Below are positions 46,200 through 57,199 of a stretch of 64,000 nucleotides of DNA, piece by piece (the stretch's first letter is position 1; every line of letters begins with the position of its first letter). The DNA is from Eucommia ulmoides (Eukaryota > Streptophyta > Magnoliopsida > Garryales > Eucommiaceae). The stretch lies in assembly GCA_016647705.1 (NCBI GenBank), contig CM028333.1:28122743-28186742 (forward strand). The letters run 5' to 3'. Both the position numbers and the translations under genes were made by a program. Under the pieces are notes generated by a model that had not been told where the DNA came from, did no database searches, and saw nothing but the letters and a program-made list of their open reading frames with translations.

Positions 46200-48331
46200 T
46201 GTAGACACGATATTTTGACCGTCCCGCAAAAAATTATATTTTATTTTAAAATTTATTTTATTTTTATTTTAAAAAAATAAAAAAATAAAAAAATAAAAAA
46301 AAAAGATAAAAGAAAAAAAAAGAATAAAAAATTGAAAAGAAAATGTTTCCTTGTCAAAATGGGATTAGGTTTCCTTTTCCCTTTCTTTTTAGGTTTTGTT
46401 TCATTTTCCTCCTCAAATTTGGACTAGGGTTTCCTAAGGTTTCTAGGATTTTTCACTCCACCTCCTTCCTATAAATAAGACCCTCCTCCTCATAATTTAG
46501 ACACACAAAAATTCAGAAAGAAACCTTCCAGAGGCATTCAAAAAATTGAGAAGAGTTACCCCATTTAGAAGAGTGATTCTCAAAATCTTTTCGGGAAGCC
46601 GTCTGTGAAAGAGAAAAATACGGATATCGAGATTCTTGACCTAGAACAGGTATGTTTTCCTAATTTTTATTTTTTCTTTCAATTTATTTTATTCTTTTTG
46701 CAATTTAAATTTCTGCAAGCTTTATTTATTTATTTATTTATGTATTGTCGTCCGATGATTCGATGAAAGCGCTGGGGTAGGTTTCTCGTGCTTAAACTTA
46801 ATTCCTGATCGTTAGGTGAAGGATGTTTTCATTATTTATTTTATTTGATTTTGTTTTGTTTACAAATTCATAAACACAAAAAAATAAAGTCGTCCAATGA
46901 TCTGATGAAAACGGCAGGGTGGGTTTCTCGTACTTAAACCTAAACCTCAATCGTTAGGTGAAGGATGTTTTCATTGTTTATTTTTCTATATTTTTTTATT
47001 TATTTTTATTCTTGTTATCAAAACCCTAAAAAAAAAAAAATCAAAAAATCAAAAAAAAAAAAAAAAAAAAAAAATCTTTTATTTGTGGAAATTAATCATT
47101 GTGAACCTTAAAGTGAATCTGACGATTCGATAAATCGTGGAAGATTTTTCCGTGATCTCATTTTTATTCCCTGACTTGAGTGGAATTTAGAAATTATTGG
47201 TTTTAGGAAATCTCTTCCCTCGGTAAATTTTTCGTGGGATTTCTTTTAAAGTATTGAAAAGTTTAATTTCAACTAAATTATTTTCGCGAACCTCTCTCGA
47301 TTCTCTTATCCATAGAATTTGAAGGAATTTCAAAACGGACTTTCTTTAAATTAAACAGGCAAACTCAAAGTAGATTTTTTGCATCCACTTAGTATGTTTA
47401 TTTCTTGTATCATTTAGACGGCATGTTTAGGACACTTTCACCACTTACACTTTTCATACATATAGTTTTTATTTTTATTTTTATTTTTTTATGAGTCCAC
47501 GCTACTTTCATGATCCATCCATGGAAAGCAATTAAAACAGTCACTTTCTAAAGATAATGTTATAGTTATGCACCACTTTTTTTTTTTTTTAATTAAATCA
47601 TTATCACGTATAATCACATTAATTCACGTAGTGTTCCTTATTCGATTCCATATTCATATTAGTTTGCATTGAAATATTTAAATTAAATCATTTAGTTTTT
47701 TAGTCACTTTTGCATAAAAAATAAAACTCATTTAAATGTTAGTTTTGCATTCATATTTTCAAATCTCATTCATCTATTTTAGTTTGCCTATTTAAATTAA
47801 AGAAATTTCTCAAAAACATACATAAACCCCCTCGGGGACCATCCTTGTCGAATCTTTAATATTCGATAAGAGGTTATACCGGGGGAACATTTCCAAAAAT
47901 CTAAAAATTTGTCTCAACTTATTTATGAAAAATATCAAAAAGATTTTATAAGAAGGGAATGATTTCAAAATAAAATAAAACACTCGAACTAAACTAATTG
48001 GACTTAATTAGACATAAGGTACCGTTTTTGGATGGACGTCTTGGGATGCCTAATACCTTCCCCAAGCGTAACCGACCCCCGAGCCTTTAAATGAATCTTT
48101 GGTTTGACCGTCTTTTTGGAGTCAAAATTTTTACTTAGGCCTTTTAAATTATTTTCTAAAAATTCGGTGACTTAACACACTATTTAAACCCAATGTTAGG
48201 TGGCGACTCCTTATTTTTAAAACGGCCTAAGTATATTTTTTGAGAAAACCGGCGCTTTGAAAAATCCCCTCTCCTTAAGCTTATTTTGTTATTTATTATT
48301 TTTTTCCTTTTTTGAAAAATGAGGCACGTCA
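46200..48331 (+). repeat. 5' LTR of the Tat-lineage element
   Basis: It is 2132 bp. A TATA box CCTATAAATAAGACC is at 46469. A roughly 141 bp internal duplication starts GTCGTCC(G/A)ATGAT at 46747 and 46888, and a stem-loop lies at 47828-47890. Low-complexity A/T tracts occur at 46250-46330 and 47020-47075. Confidence 0.9.
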
Positions 48332-48333
48332 GC

Positions 48334-48351
48334 TGGTGACTTCGCTGGGGA
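48334..48351 (+). promoter_or_regulatory. Primer-binding site of the Tat-lineage element
   Basis: TGGTGACTTCGCTGGGGA starts two bases after the LTR. Related sequences in Tat/Ogre elements are described as complementary to tRNA-Arg; the tRNA assignment is from memory. Confidence 0.8.
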
Positions 48352-48719
48352 ATGTTTAGAGGGTCGAGCCTAATATATCCAAATAAGTCCAAATATTCCA
48401 TATCCGAATATTATATTTTATTTTGTTATCTTTTCCTTTTATTTTTGTAAATAAGTTGTGATGTTTATTCATTTTCTTTTCTTTCTTCTCTCTCGGACTC
48501 TTGTAGTGTTATAAACCTTCCGATACAAGTACGGTCGTCTTGTATCCATATTATTCCCTTGGGATTCTATGATACAAGACCCGGGGGGGGGGGGGTGTTT
48601 CATACTTGATGGATTGATGATGTCTTAGGAAATCTTAAAAACAAAACGAGTTCGAAGTTTCCAATATCGGTTAAGCTATGAAAGAATTTTCATAAACCAG
48701 TATCTATTTTGATCGGTCG

Positions 48720-49440
48720 TTATCGAAATTGAAAACTTGGAACTCGAATGGGTTTTAAGACTATCCCCAAAATTATCCGAACCAGAACAACCAATATCGC
48801 AACTATTTCTCTCAAAATTGCCAAAAACAACATTATCCTCGGAACCAACCCTATTCCCAAAGCCGTCCCCGCTATTACCAAAACGTACCTCCCCCTTACC
48901 AAAACCACACTCCCCAATATTATCCCCAAGCCTATCAAGCACCCTCCTACCATACATATCAGCCAAACTTGAACACTCTGCCTCAAATTCCTAACCACAC
49001 CCAAAAGTCAGGAACCCAATACCATCAAGGCTATCTACTTCATACTACTGGGGAAAACTTCTGAAACGATGATAAAAAACTACTAGACCTTCCGGTCTCA
49101 ATCACCGAGCTGTATTGGAACTGTTTAAAGCAAGGGATTCTAACACTCCTTCCATCCTACGAGCCTAAGCCCTGGAGTAAAGTTGTTTCTTCAAATGATT
49201 TCTGTGAATACCACTTGGGAACCAGAGGACATGCGACTAAGCAGTGTTTTCAGCTAAAGGATAAGATCCGGGAGTTCATACGGATAAGAGCCATCACACT
49301 TCCTAAAAAGCTTGAGACCAGTGCGCCAAACTGTCAGCAGAATTCGCTACCTAAACATGCACTTTTAAGGAGTGGTGACGTCAATCTTTACCAAAATGTT
49401 GGTAGAGATGGGAACGAGTCATGTGCCTGAGGCTCGATTT
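48720..49440 (+). mobile_element. Tat-lineage gag C-terminal remnant
   Basis: The region is rich in Asn, Gln, Pro and Tyr codons in one frame, then shows LPVSITELYWNCLKQG and CEYHLGTRGHATKQCFQLKD. That last text is the zinc-knuckle-like gag end of Tat elements (Cys, His, Gly-His, Cys spacing). The minus-strand open frames at 48676-49004 are shadows of it. It is a fossil. Confidence 0.75.
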
Positions 49441-51283
49441 GAAAAATCTAAAGGCTACAAAACTGGGTTTTCTTGTTTACTTTCAATATGCTAGAAGTTT
49501 TGATAAAATTGGGACATTTTCGTGTACTCACATCTCCATCCTGTTGGTCTTTTGGATGGAAATGGATTTTGCTCTGTAATGACTTTTTAAATTTCAATAA
49601 TGCAATATTGTTTATCCAAAACTGTGGTCTAATGTTTGAATATTACTCTTTTAGGTACCCAAAATTGCCTGTATATGTTGTATGTGATGTGACTGAGCGA
49701 GGGTACAAGTATATGATTTCAATACAGAGTTAGACCACGATCTAATGGGAATAGCAACAAAGAAAGGTTCTATTTAGCCAAACGATGGTGAGATCCAAAA
49801 GACCCCTAACCAAATTCGACCGTAATTCCAGCGTACCGGGGGATTTGAAAGTTAAGATTTGTATCCACTGTCCTAAACGATGCTTTGATATATTGTTGCA
49901 AGATGATCAAGCTATCTTTGATGGTCCTTTAGTAATTGATAAAACTAGGTGTAAATATCCTGGTTCACCTGCTGTCTGAGTTACCCAATGGAGAAAAGGA
50001 AACACAATCATCCTAGGCCAATTATCCCAATGAAGAAACTCTCAAATGTTGCAAGAAGATCTCAATTCGCAAAGAAGATCAAGTTCATTGATAAGCTCGG
50101 CTGCCTCTGAACCATTGTAAGTTCGATCATCTATTAAAAAAAAAAAGGGAAAAAAAAGAAAAAGAAGAAAAGAAAAAAAGAAAAAAGAAAAAAAAAAAGG
50201 AAAAAAGAAAGAAAAAATGAAAAATGGGGTAACTGAGCAAGAAGTACTGCTGCAAATGTGGAAGAGATTTGAAGAAAAAAGAAAAAAGATAGACTGATTG
50301 GTTCAAGTTCTCCGCCTCGGTCCAAATTAGTAGGTAAACAACATTTTTGGGATCAGAACTTGATGGATTTGAATGGAATCAGAATTTGTGAAAAGAAACA
50401 TTGGTCGTGGTCTGGAAATGTATTGGAACTGTATTCCGCTGCAATCCGACTCAAGATCTCACAGAAAATCATATCGGGCATTAAAGGTACTCGTTTTAGT
50501 AATTTTTGACATTTGCCCATTTTTTGGACTAAATCAGTTTTGCAGGACTTGAGAAAATATAGAGCAAGCAGGAGTATTAAAACCCCAAGCGTCGAATCAC
50601 CTAGAAATTTGAAAAGACAAGAATCTAGTCGAGTAAGCTAAGGAGACCTTGTTGAAGCATGTTGGACCCTCCCATGAGTTGAAAAGTGAAATATATCGGA
50701 AGTAAAAAAAAAAAAAAAAAAAAGTCTCATTGAATCACCCCGAGGCATGTCGGGCCCTGAGTTGAAAAAAAGAAGCTTCTAAAATCAAATGGAAGAATAT
50801 CTCGATATCGCTTTAATCCAAGCACAATCAGTTGAAGCGATTACGGCCGAAAGGGGGGAACGGAATTGCGGGCCATCAAAGGTGACAAGTTTTTTAGACT
50901 AAAATTTTATTTTGCATGTGTTTTCTTGTCCACTTACTGGGATCTCAAAAAGGATCGAAAGCATGGACGTTAGGACCTCTCACCTTCTGGCTGACTTAAA
51001 TTGGAAACCATTATTGCTGAAATTCAAATGGCTCTAAATAGGCATTCAGGTATGTGTTTTGCCTTGAAAGGGGCATTCAGTGAATTACACTAAACCTCAT
51101 CCTTGGCATAATGCTAAGGTACGTAGGTAACCTGTAAAGGTTCGGTCATCTGAGAGTCAGCCCCAGCCAAAGGCTGAGGCACATTTTATCTCTTTGCTCT
51201 CTCATTTTTGCCCAACCACAAGCTGAGGCATATTTTATATCTCTGGACTTTCTTTTGTCCCCAGCTAAGAGGGCTGGGGCTTG
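49441..51283 (+). mobile_element. Tat-lineage internal non-coding region
   Basis: No reverse transcriptase, RNase H or integrase motif is recognisable. A purine-only tract of A and G runs lies at 50130-50300. The text near 51110-51180 (GCTAAGGTACGTAGG, GGTTCGGTCAT, CCCCAGCC) is typical of the untranslated 3' part of such elements. Confidence 0.6.
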
Positions 51284-51920
51284 AGTCATTCTTTTATTAC
51301 TCTAAACGATCATCTAAATGGACATTTGTTCGTTATGAGTATCGTCATGAGTCATTTTTTCATTACTCTAAACGATCCTCTAAATGGACATCGGTTCATC
51401 ATGAGTATCATCATGGGTCTTTTTTTTAATTACTCTAAATGATCCTCTAAACGGACATTTGTTCGTCATGAGTCTTTTCTTTTTTCATTTCTCTAAACGA
51501 TCCTCTAAATAGACATTTGTTTGTTATGAGTATTATCATGAGTTTTTTTTTTTTTTTTTTTTACTTTAAACGATCCTTTAAATAGACACTTGTTTGTCAT
51601 GAGTCATTCTTTTATTACTCTAAATGGATACTTGTTCGTCATGGGTTTCGTTATGAGTAATTCTTTTGATTACTCTAATCGACCCTCTAAACGGACACTT
51701 GTTCGTCATAAGTATCGTCATGAGTCTTTTTTTTATTACTTTAAATGATCCTTTAAACGGACACTTATTCGTCATGAGTATCATCATGAGTTTTTTTTTT
51801 ATTACTTTAAAAGATCCTTTAAACGGACACTTATTCGTCATGAGTATCGTCATGAGTCATTCTTGTTATTACTCTAAACAATCTTTTAAACGGATACTTG
51901 TTCATCATGAGTAATTTTAT
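51284..51920 (+). repeat. Tandem array of ~10 units (55-70 bp) before the Tat 3' LTR
   Basis: Each unit reads roughly TCATGAGTCATTCTTTTATT, then ACTCTAAACGATCCTCTAAA, then CGGACACTTGTTCG. Unit length varies with the T run and with an optional TCATGAGTATCG link. It lies between the lost pol region and the polypurine tract at 52037-52047. Confidence 0.93.
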
Positions 51921-52049
51921 TTTATTTGTTCTGTCATTGAAAAATGCACTTTGAAAAAAAAAAAAAAAATCAAAAAATGGGACGTTCAAAATGACGTGAT
52001 CTCCTATCTTTGTCAAGCAAGTAGAACTCGCATGGCAAAGAGGGGCAAC

Positions 52050-54104
52050 TGTAGACACGACATTTTGACTGTCCCGCAAAAAAATTATACTTTATTTTAA
52101 AATTTATTTTATTTTTATTTTAAAAAAATAAAAAAGAAATAAAAATAAAAGAAAAAAAAGAAAAAAAAATTGAAAAAAAAAGGTTTCCTTGTCAAAATGA
52201 GATTATGTTTTCTTTTCCCTTTCTTTTTAGGTTTTGTTTCCTTTTCCTCGTCGAATTTGGACTAGGGTTTCCTAAGGTTTCTAGGAGTTTTCACTCCACC
52301 TCCTTCCTATAAATAAGACACTCATCCTCATAATTTAGACACATAAAAATTCAGAGAGAAACGTTTCAGAGGCATTCAAAAAATTAAGAGGAGTCACCCT
52401 TTTTAGGAGAGTGATTCTCAAAACCTTTTCGGGAAGTCGTCTGCGAAAGAGAAAAATACGGGTATCGAGATTCTTAACCTAAAACAGGTATGTTTTCCTA
52501 TTTTTTATTTCTTATTTCAGTTTATTTTATTTTTTTCGCAATTTAAATTTCTACAAGTTTTATTTATTTATGTATTGTCGTCCGATGATCCGATGAAAAC
52601 GTTGGGATAGGTTTCTCGTGCTTAAACTTAACCCCCGATCGTTAGGTGAATGACGTTTTTATTATTTATTTTATTTTATTTTGTTTTGTTTACAAATTCA
52701 TAAACACAAAAAAATAAAGTCGTCCGATGATCTGATGAAAATGGCAAGGTGGGTTTCTCATGCTTAAACCTAAACCCCGATCGTTAGGTGAATGATATTT
52801 TCATTGTTTATTTTTCTATATTTTTTATTTATTTTTATTCTTATTATCAAAACCCTAAAAAAAAATAAAAAAAAATAATAATAATAAAATCTTTTATTTG
52901 TAGAAATTAATCCTTGCGAACCTTAGTGAATCCGACGATTTGATAAATCGTGGGAGAGTTTTCCGTGATCTCGTTTCCATTCTCCGACTCGAGTGGAGTT
53001 TAGAAACGAATGGTTTTAGAAAATCTCTTCCCTCGGTAAATTTTTCGTGGGATTTCTTTTATAGTATCGAAAAGTTTAATTTCAACTAAATTATTTTCGC
53101 GAACCTCCCTCGATTCTCTTATCCATAGAATTTGAGGGAATTTCAAAACAGACTTTCTTTAAATTAATCAGGTAAACTCAAAGTAGATTTTTTGCATCCA
53201 CTTAGCATGTTTATTTCTCGTATCATTTAGACAGCATGTTTAAGACACTTTCATCACTTACACTTTTCATACATATAGTTTTTAGTTTTATTTTTATTTT
53301 TTTTTACAAGTCGACGCTACTTTTTCACATCTAGTCATGACACGTGCACCACTTTTTTTTTTTTTAATTAAATCATTGTCACGCATAATCACATTAATTC
53401 ACGTAGTGTTCCTTATTCGATTCTGTATTCATATTAGTTTGCATTGAAATATTTAAATTAAATCATTTAGTCTTTTAGTCACTTTTGCATAAAAAAAAAC
53501 TCATTTAAATGTTAGTTTTGCATTCATATTTCTAAATCTCATTCATCTATTTTAATTTGCCTATTTAAATTAAAGAAGTCTCTCGGAAACATACATAAAC
53601 CCCCCCGGGGACCATCCTTGTCAAATCTTTAATATTCGATAAGAGGTTATACCGGGGGAACATTCCCAAAAATCTAAAAATTTGTCTCACCTTATTTATG
53701 AAAAATACCAAAAAGATTTTATAAGAAGAGAATGATTTCAAAATAAAATAAAACACTCGAACTAAACTAATTGGACTTAATTGGATATAAGGTACCGTTT
53801 TTGGACGGGCGTCTTGGGATGTCTAACACCTTCTCCGAGCATAACCGACTCCCGAGCCTTTAAATGAATCTTTGGTTTGACCGTGTTTTTGGAGTCAAAA
53901 TTTTTACTTAGGCCTTTTAAATTGTTTTCTAAAAATTCGATGACTTAGCATACTATTTAAACCCAATGTTAGGTGGCAACTCCTTATTTTTAAAACGGCC
54001 TAAGTATATTTTTTGAGAAAATCGGCGCTTTAAAAAATCCCCTCTCCTTAAGCTTATTTTGTTATTTAATATTCTTTTCCTTTTTGGAAAAACGGGGCAC
54101 GTCA
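52050..54104 (+). repeat. 3' LTR of the Tat-lineage element
   Basis: It is 2055 bp and follows the polypurine tract AAAGAGGGGCAAC. It carries the same TATA box (52310), internal duplication (52577 and 52719) and stem-loop (53600-53660) as the 5' copy. Confidence 0.9.
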
Positions 54105-55254
54105 CCCTCAACGTCTTAACGACCCTAGGTCACGTGAGTCTCGTCCCAACGTCATTGATTGTACACAATCCAACTCCCGACTGGGTCATTGGATCGTCGC
54201 GTTGTGTTTACCCTATCGACAATTTCGGTTCTAAAACTTCATCGCCACTTTTCCCGAGTGTAAGATGGGGGAATACATGAATTCGAGTTAACGAAAAAGT
54301 CCCAATGTCTTAACGACCCTAGGTCACGTGAGTTTTGCCCCAACGTCATTGATTGTCCACAATCCTAACCCCGACCGTGTTATTGGATCGTTGTGTGTTT
54401 TTTTACCCTAATCCGAATCCGGGGTTTGTCAAACCCCATATTCTCTATTTATCTATGTAAGCATGATAAACAAATAATATGATAAACACAATCAAACTAC
54501 GAAGAACAAACATAAACGCAACACCGCAATCATCCAAACACATATTTATAAATTTATCGTTAATCCCTATACAATCCATATTTAACTCGTGGTCATAACC
54601 GTATAAACATTGAAATCGAGCTAAACATGCTCACAAAATCCTAAGTTAAAGAAACAAGGGAAGAAATCGAAGAAATTAGCCTTGTCCGAAGATTAGCCGC
54701 TAAGAATGCTCAACGATCACTTCGCCGTCTTCCTCTACTTCAGGATGTGAGCTCTCCCTCTAAAACTCCTAAACTCACCCTTAGATATATTCTAAGGGGC
54801 AAAATATCTCAAAATGCCAAGAGAGTTTTAGAGGAGATGAGAGGAGTGGATATTTATAGGCAAAATATCTCAAAAATATCTAATAAATATCTTAGGCTGT
54901 GTAGAGGTCACCGCTTAGGTGGTGGGTATGTCGGTTGGTTGATCGCCACGGCAGTGAAGACGACGATGGATTTGGTGACCTCTTTGCAGTTTCACCACCT
55001 AGTCGGTGGTCTGGAGGCCTAGGTGGTGGGCTGGTTTTAAGAATCTTGTCTCCGTGCTTGTGTTTCCACCATTCTTCGACTATTCTTGGTTCGATCTGAT
55101 CGTTTTCACTCCAGTTTTATACATTTTCGCCCCACACACCTAATTTATACAAAAAGTATAAAAACTAATTAAACCATAATAAAAATGCTATAAAAAATAC
55201 TCTAAAACTAACAAAACGGGTTTGTAAAAATATGTAGGTAGATCACACCTATCA

Positions 55255-57199
55255 AATACCCCAAAACTTGGAATTTTGCTTGTCCTCGAGCAAAACACAC
55301 ACACGAAAATGAAAAACATAACTAAATGAAATAACAAACAACCTAAAACAATCTAAACATAATGATATACGAGTTTTACATTCTTCTAACAACCTAGTCA
55401 TTTTTCACTCAACAACTGCCAGTCATATCGAGTTCAGGCGGTAAAACATATCATGTGGTTCTAGAATTTCGACATGCAATAATGGTAAACGCTATTCTAG
55501 ATCCTATAAACGTGTTTGTGCGAGACTCAATAATATAACTATATAACGACCGAATTGGATTATCCCCAACAAAATTCATGACTTAGACTATGAAGGACTA
55601 GGATATCCATATGCCTGATTAGGGTCCACTCTCCACTAATGTAGGTTAAGTAGTTCAAAAAGATCAGAAGGACTTGGTTCGGTTATGGAATATTTGGCCA
55701 AGGTTATTTTGAAATAGAAAAAAAAGGGGGGGGGGAGGGTTAATGTTGTTAACTTAACGTTACCCAAGGCTCAACGCTTGACACATTTACTCTCGAACCC
55801 CCATAGATAAATTGGAAACAATTCTAAACATGCATTTTAGACCGACGTACTCACTTGTCAAAAGAAACATAAATTATTTTTTGATTTTTTTTTAACTAAC
55901 CACACCCCCAAACTTATTTGATGAGTATGATTTTACGGGTGTGGTTAAAACGAAAGAAAAGCGACAAGTGAGTACTCAAATACCAAACCAATCCGAAGTT
56001 CGCCCTAAACCCAACCGCTCACATTAAGTAGCATTTGCAATTGCTAGCTTGATTTACTCAAATATGCCTTTAAATTTAGCGATATAGGTTTGGAAAAAGA
56101 TCAACTGGCCAGGGTATTTATTTATGTGTTCAAAATTGAAATGTCATTTAGGCTTCGATAGGGTAACGATGGATAAACATATTACAGGGTAGGATTAAAA
56201 AGGCTCAAGTGACAAAGAGAAGGCCTAAATCATATCGCCTGAACTACCTCGCCTAAGATTTTGCCTCAAGCTTCCCCTCAATCAGGTTCTAGAATCCTTA
56301 TTTTTTCATGAATTTGGCTAATTGATAATCATCCTCAAATCAATTGAATAGAAATACATTCAGTCTATGTGCTCGTGTAAATTAGGATCTACAATAATTT
56401 TTACCAAAAAGCATAGTCAAGCACACAGAACACACATGCATGGGTAATACCCTTGACCTCGAAAACAACCAGGGGGTAATATCATCATCGGGTGATGGCC
56501 CAGATGAATGCAAAACTCAGCATGCACACAACAACACAAAAACATAAACACATTCTAACCTAAACAATTATGCACACAGGAAAACAATAACACATTACTA
56601 ACATACTACATACTACACATCACCGCCAAACTCACTCACAATGGACAGTGTTCTCAACGAACCCAATCATCATTCTCAAAATATGAAATTAAAGCATGAT
56701 AATGAATGGGGTTTATAACATGTACCTGGGAGGCGAGAGAATCTCACCTCTAAATAAATTCGACTGTGACGGATTTAACTTCTTTAACCTTGGGTTGCCT
56801 TCCAAGAAGCATGTGGTTTAATGTCCTCGGCCTAACATTTTCAGAACGCCCTCAAGCTTGGCGAGATTTTGCTTTGTTCAGCTCGATCTTTCAATAACAT
56901 GCCTCACCGGCTTATGTGCATGGCCCCGCACCATAAAATGGCTTGGAATCCCATTGAAAGTAATGCATCAATACCTGTCGATCTAACATCGGCAAGTACC
57001 CTGCATAAGAAACAAAAACAAAACTACAAACAAAAATTATATACAAAAGAAATGCCTAAAGTAAAATCAGGTTACTTACTCACAATATCAATAATAAACG
57101 ACAAACTCAATTCTCGATAATGTCATAAAAAACTTGGTGACGATCGCCAAAAACTGTATTTTGACAAACAACCAATCCCCGACAATAGCACCAAAAACT
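55255..57199 (-). mobile_element. Internal non-coding region of family Q element
   Basis: On the minus strand it carries GGCCGAGGACATTAAACC and TTGGAAGGCAACCCAAGG. It shares a long non-coding stretch with family P at 35650-37190 (for example the shared GGCCAGGGTATTT at about 56107 and, inverted, at 36342). There is no protein frame. The run of G near 55720 is low complexity. Confidence 0.7.

Larger units (their letters stand above)
46200..54104 (+). mobile_element. Tat-lineage Ty3/Gypsy element inserted in the family Q LTR
   Basis: It begins TGTAGACACG and ends GGCACGTCA, flanked by CCCTC at 46195-46199 and 54105-54109. LTRs are 46200-48331 and 52050-54104. A primer-binding site TGGTGACTTCGCTGGGG (48334) and the LTR end text CCTTCCCCAAGCGTAACCGA are typical of Tat/Ogre-like elements. 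The 3.7 kb interior keeps gag C-terminal remnants but no recognisable pol, so it is non-autonomous and broken. A tandem repeat array lies just before the 3' LTR. LTR divergence is about 7-9 percent by eye, similar to or slightly below that of its host element. Confidence 0.9.

Noticed and set aside
48676-49004. Minus-strand open frames opposite the Tat gag remnant
   Set aside because: They are shadows of the Asn/Gln/Pro-rich gag text on the plus strand.
51620-51914. Repetitive open frames with DPLNGHLFVMSI-type text and its opposite strand
   Set aside because: They translate the tandem array before the Tat 3' LTR. Unit length near a multiple of three keeps frames open by chance.
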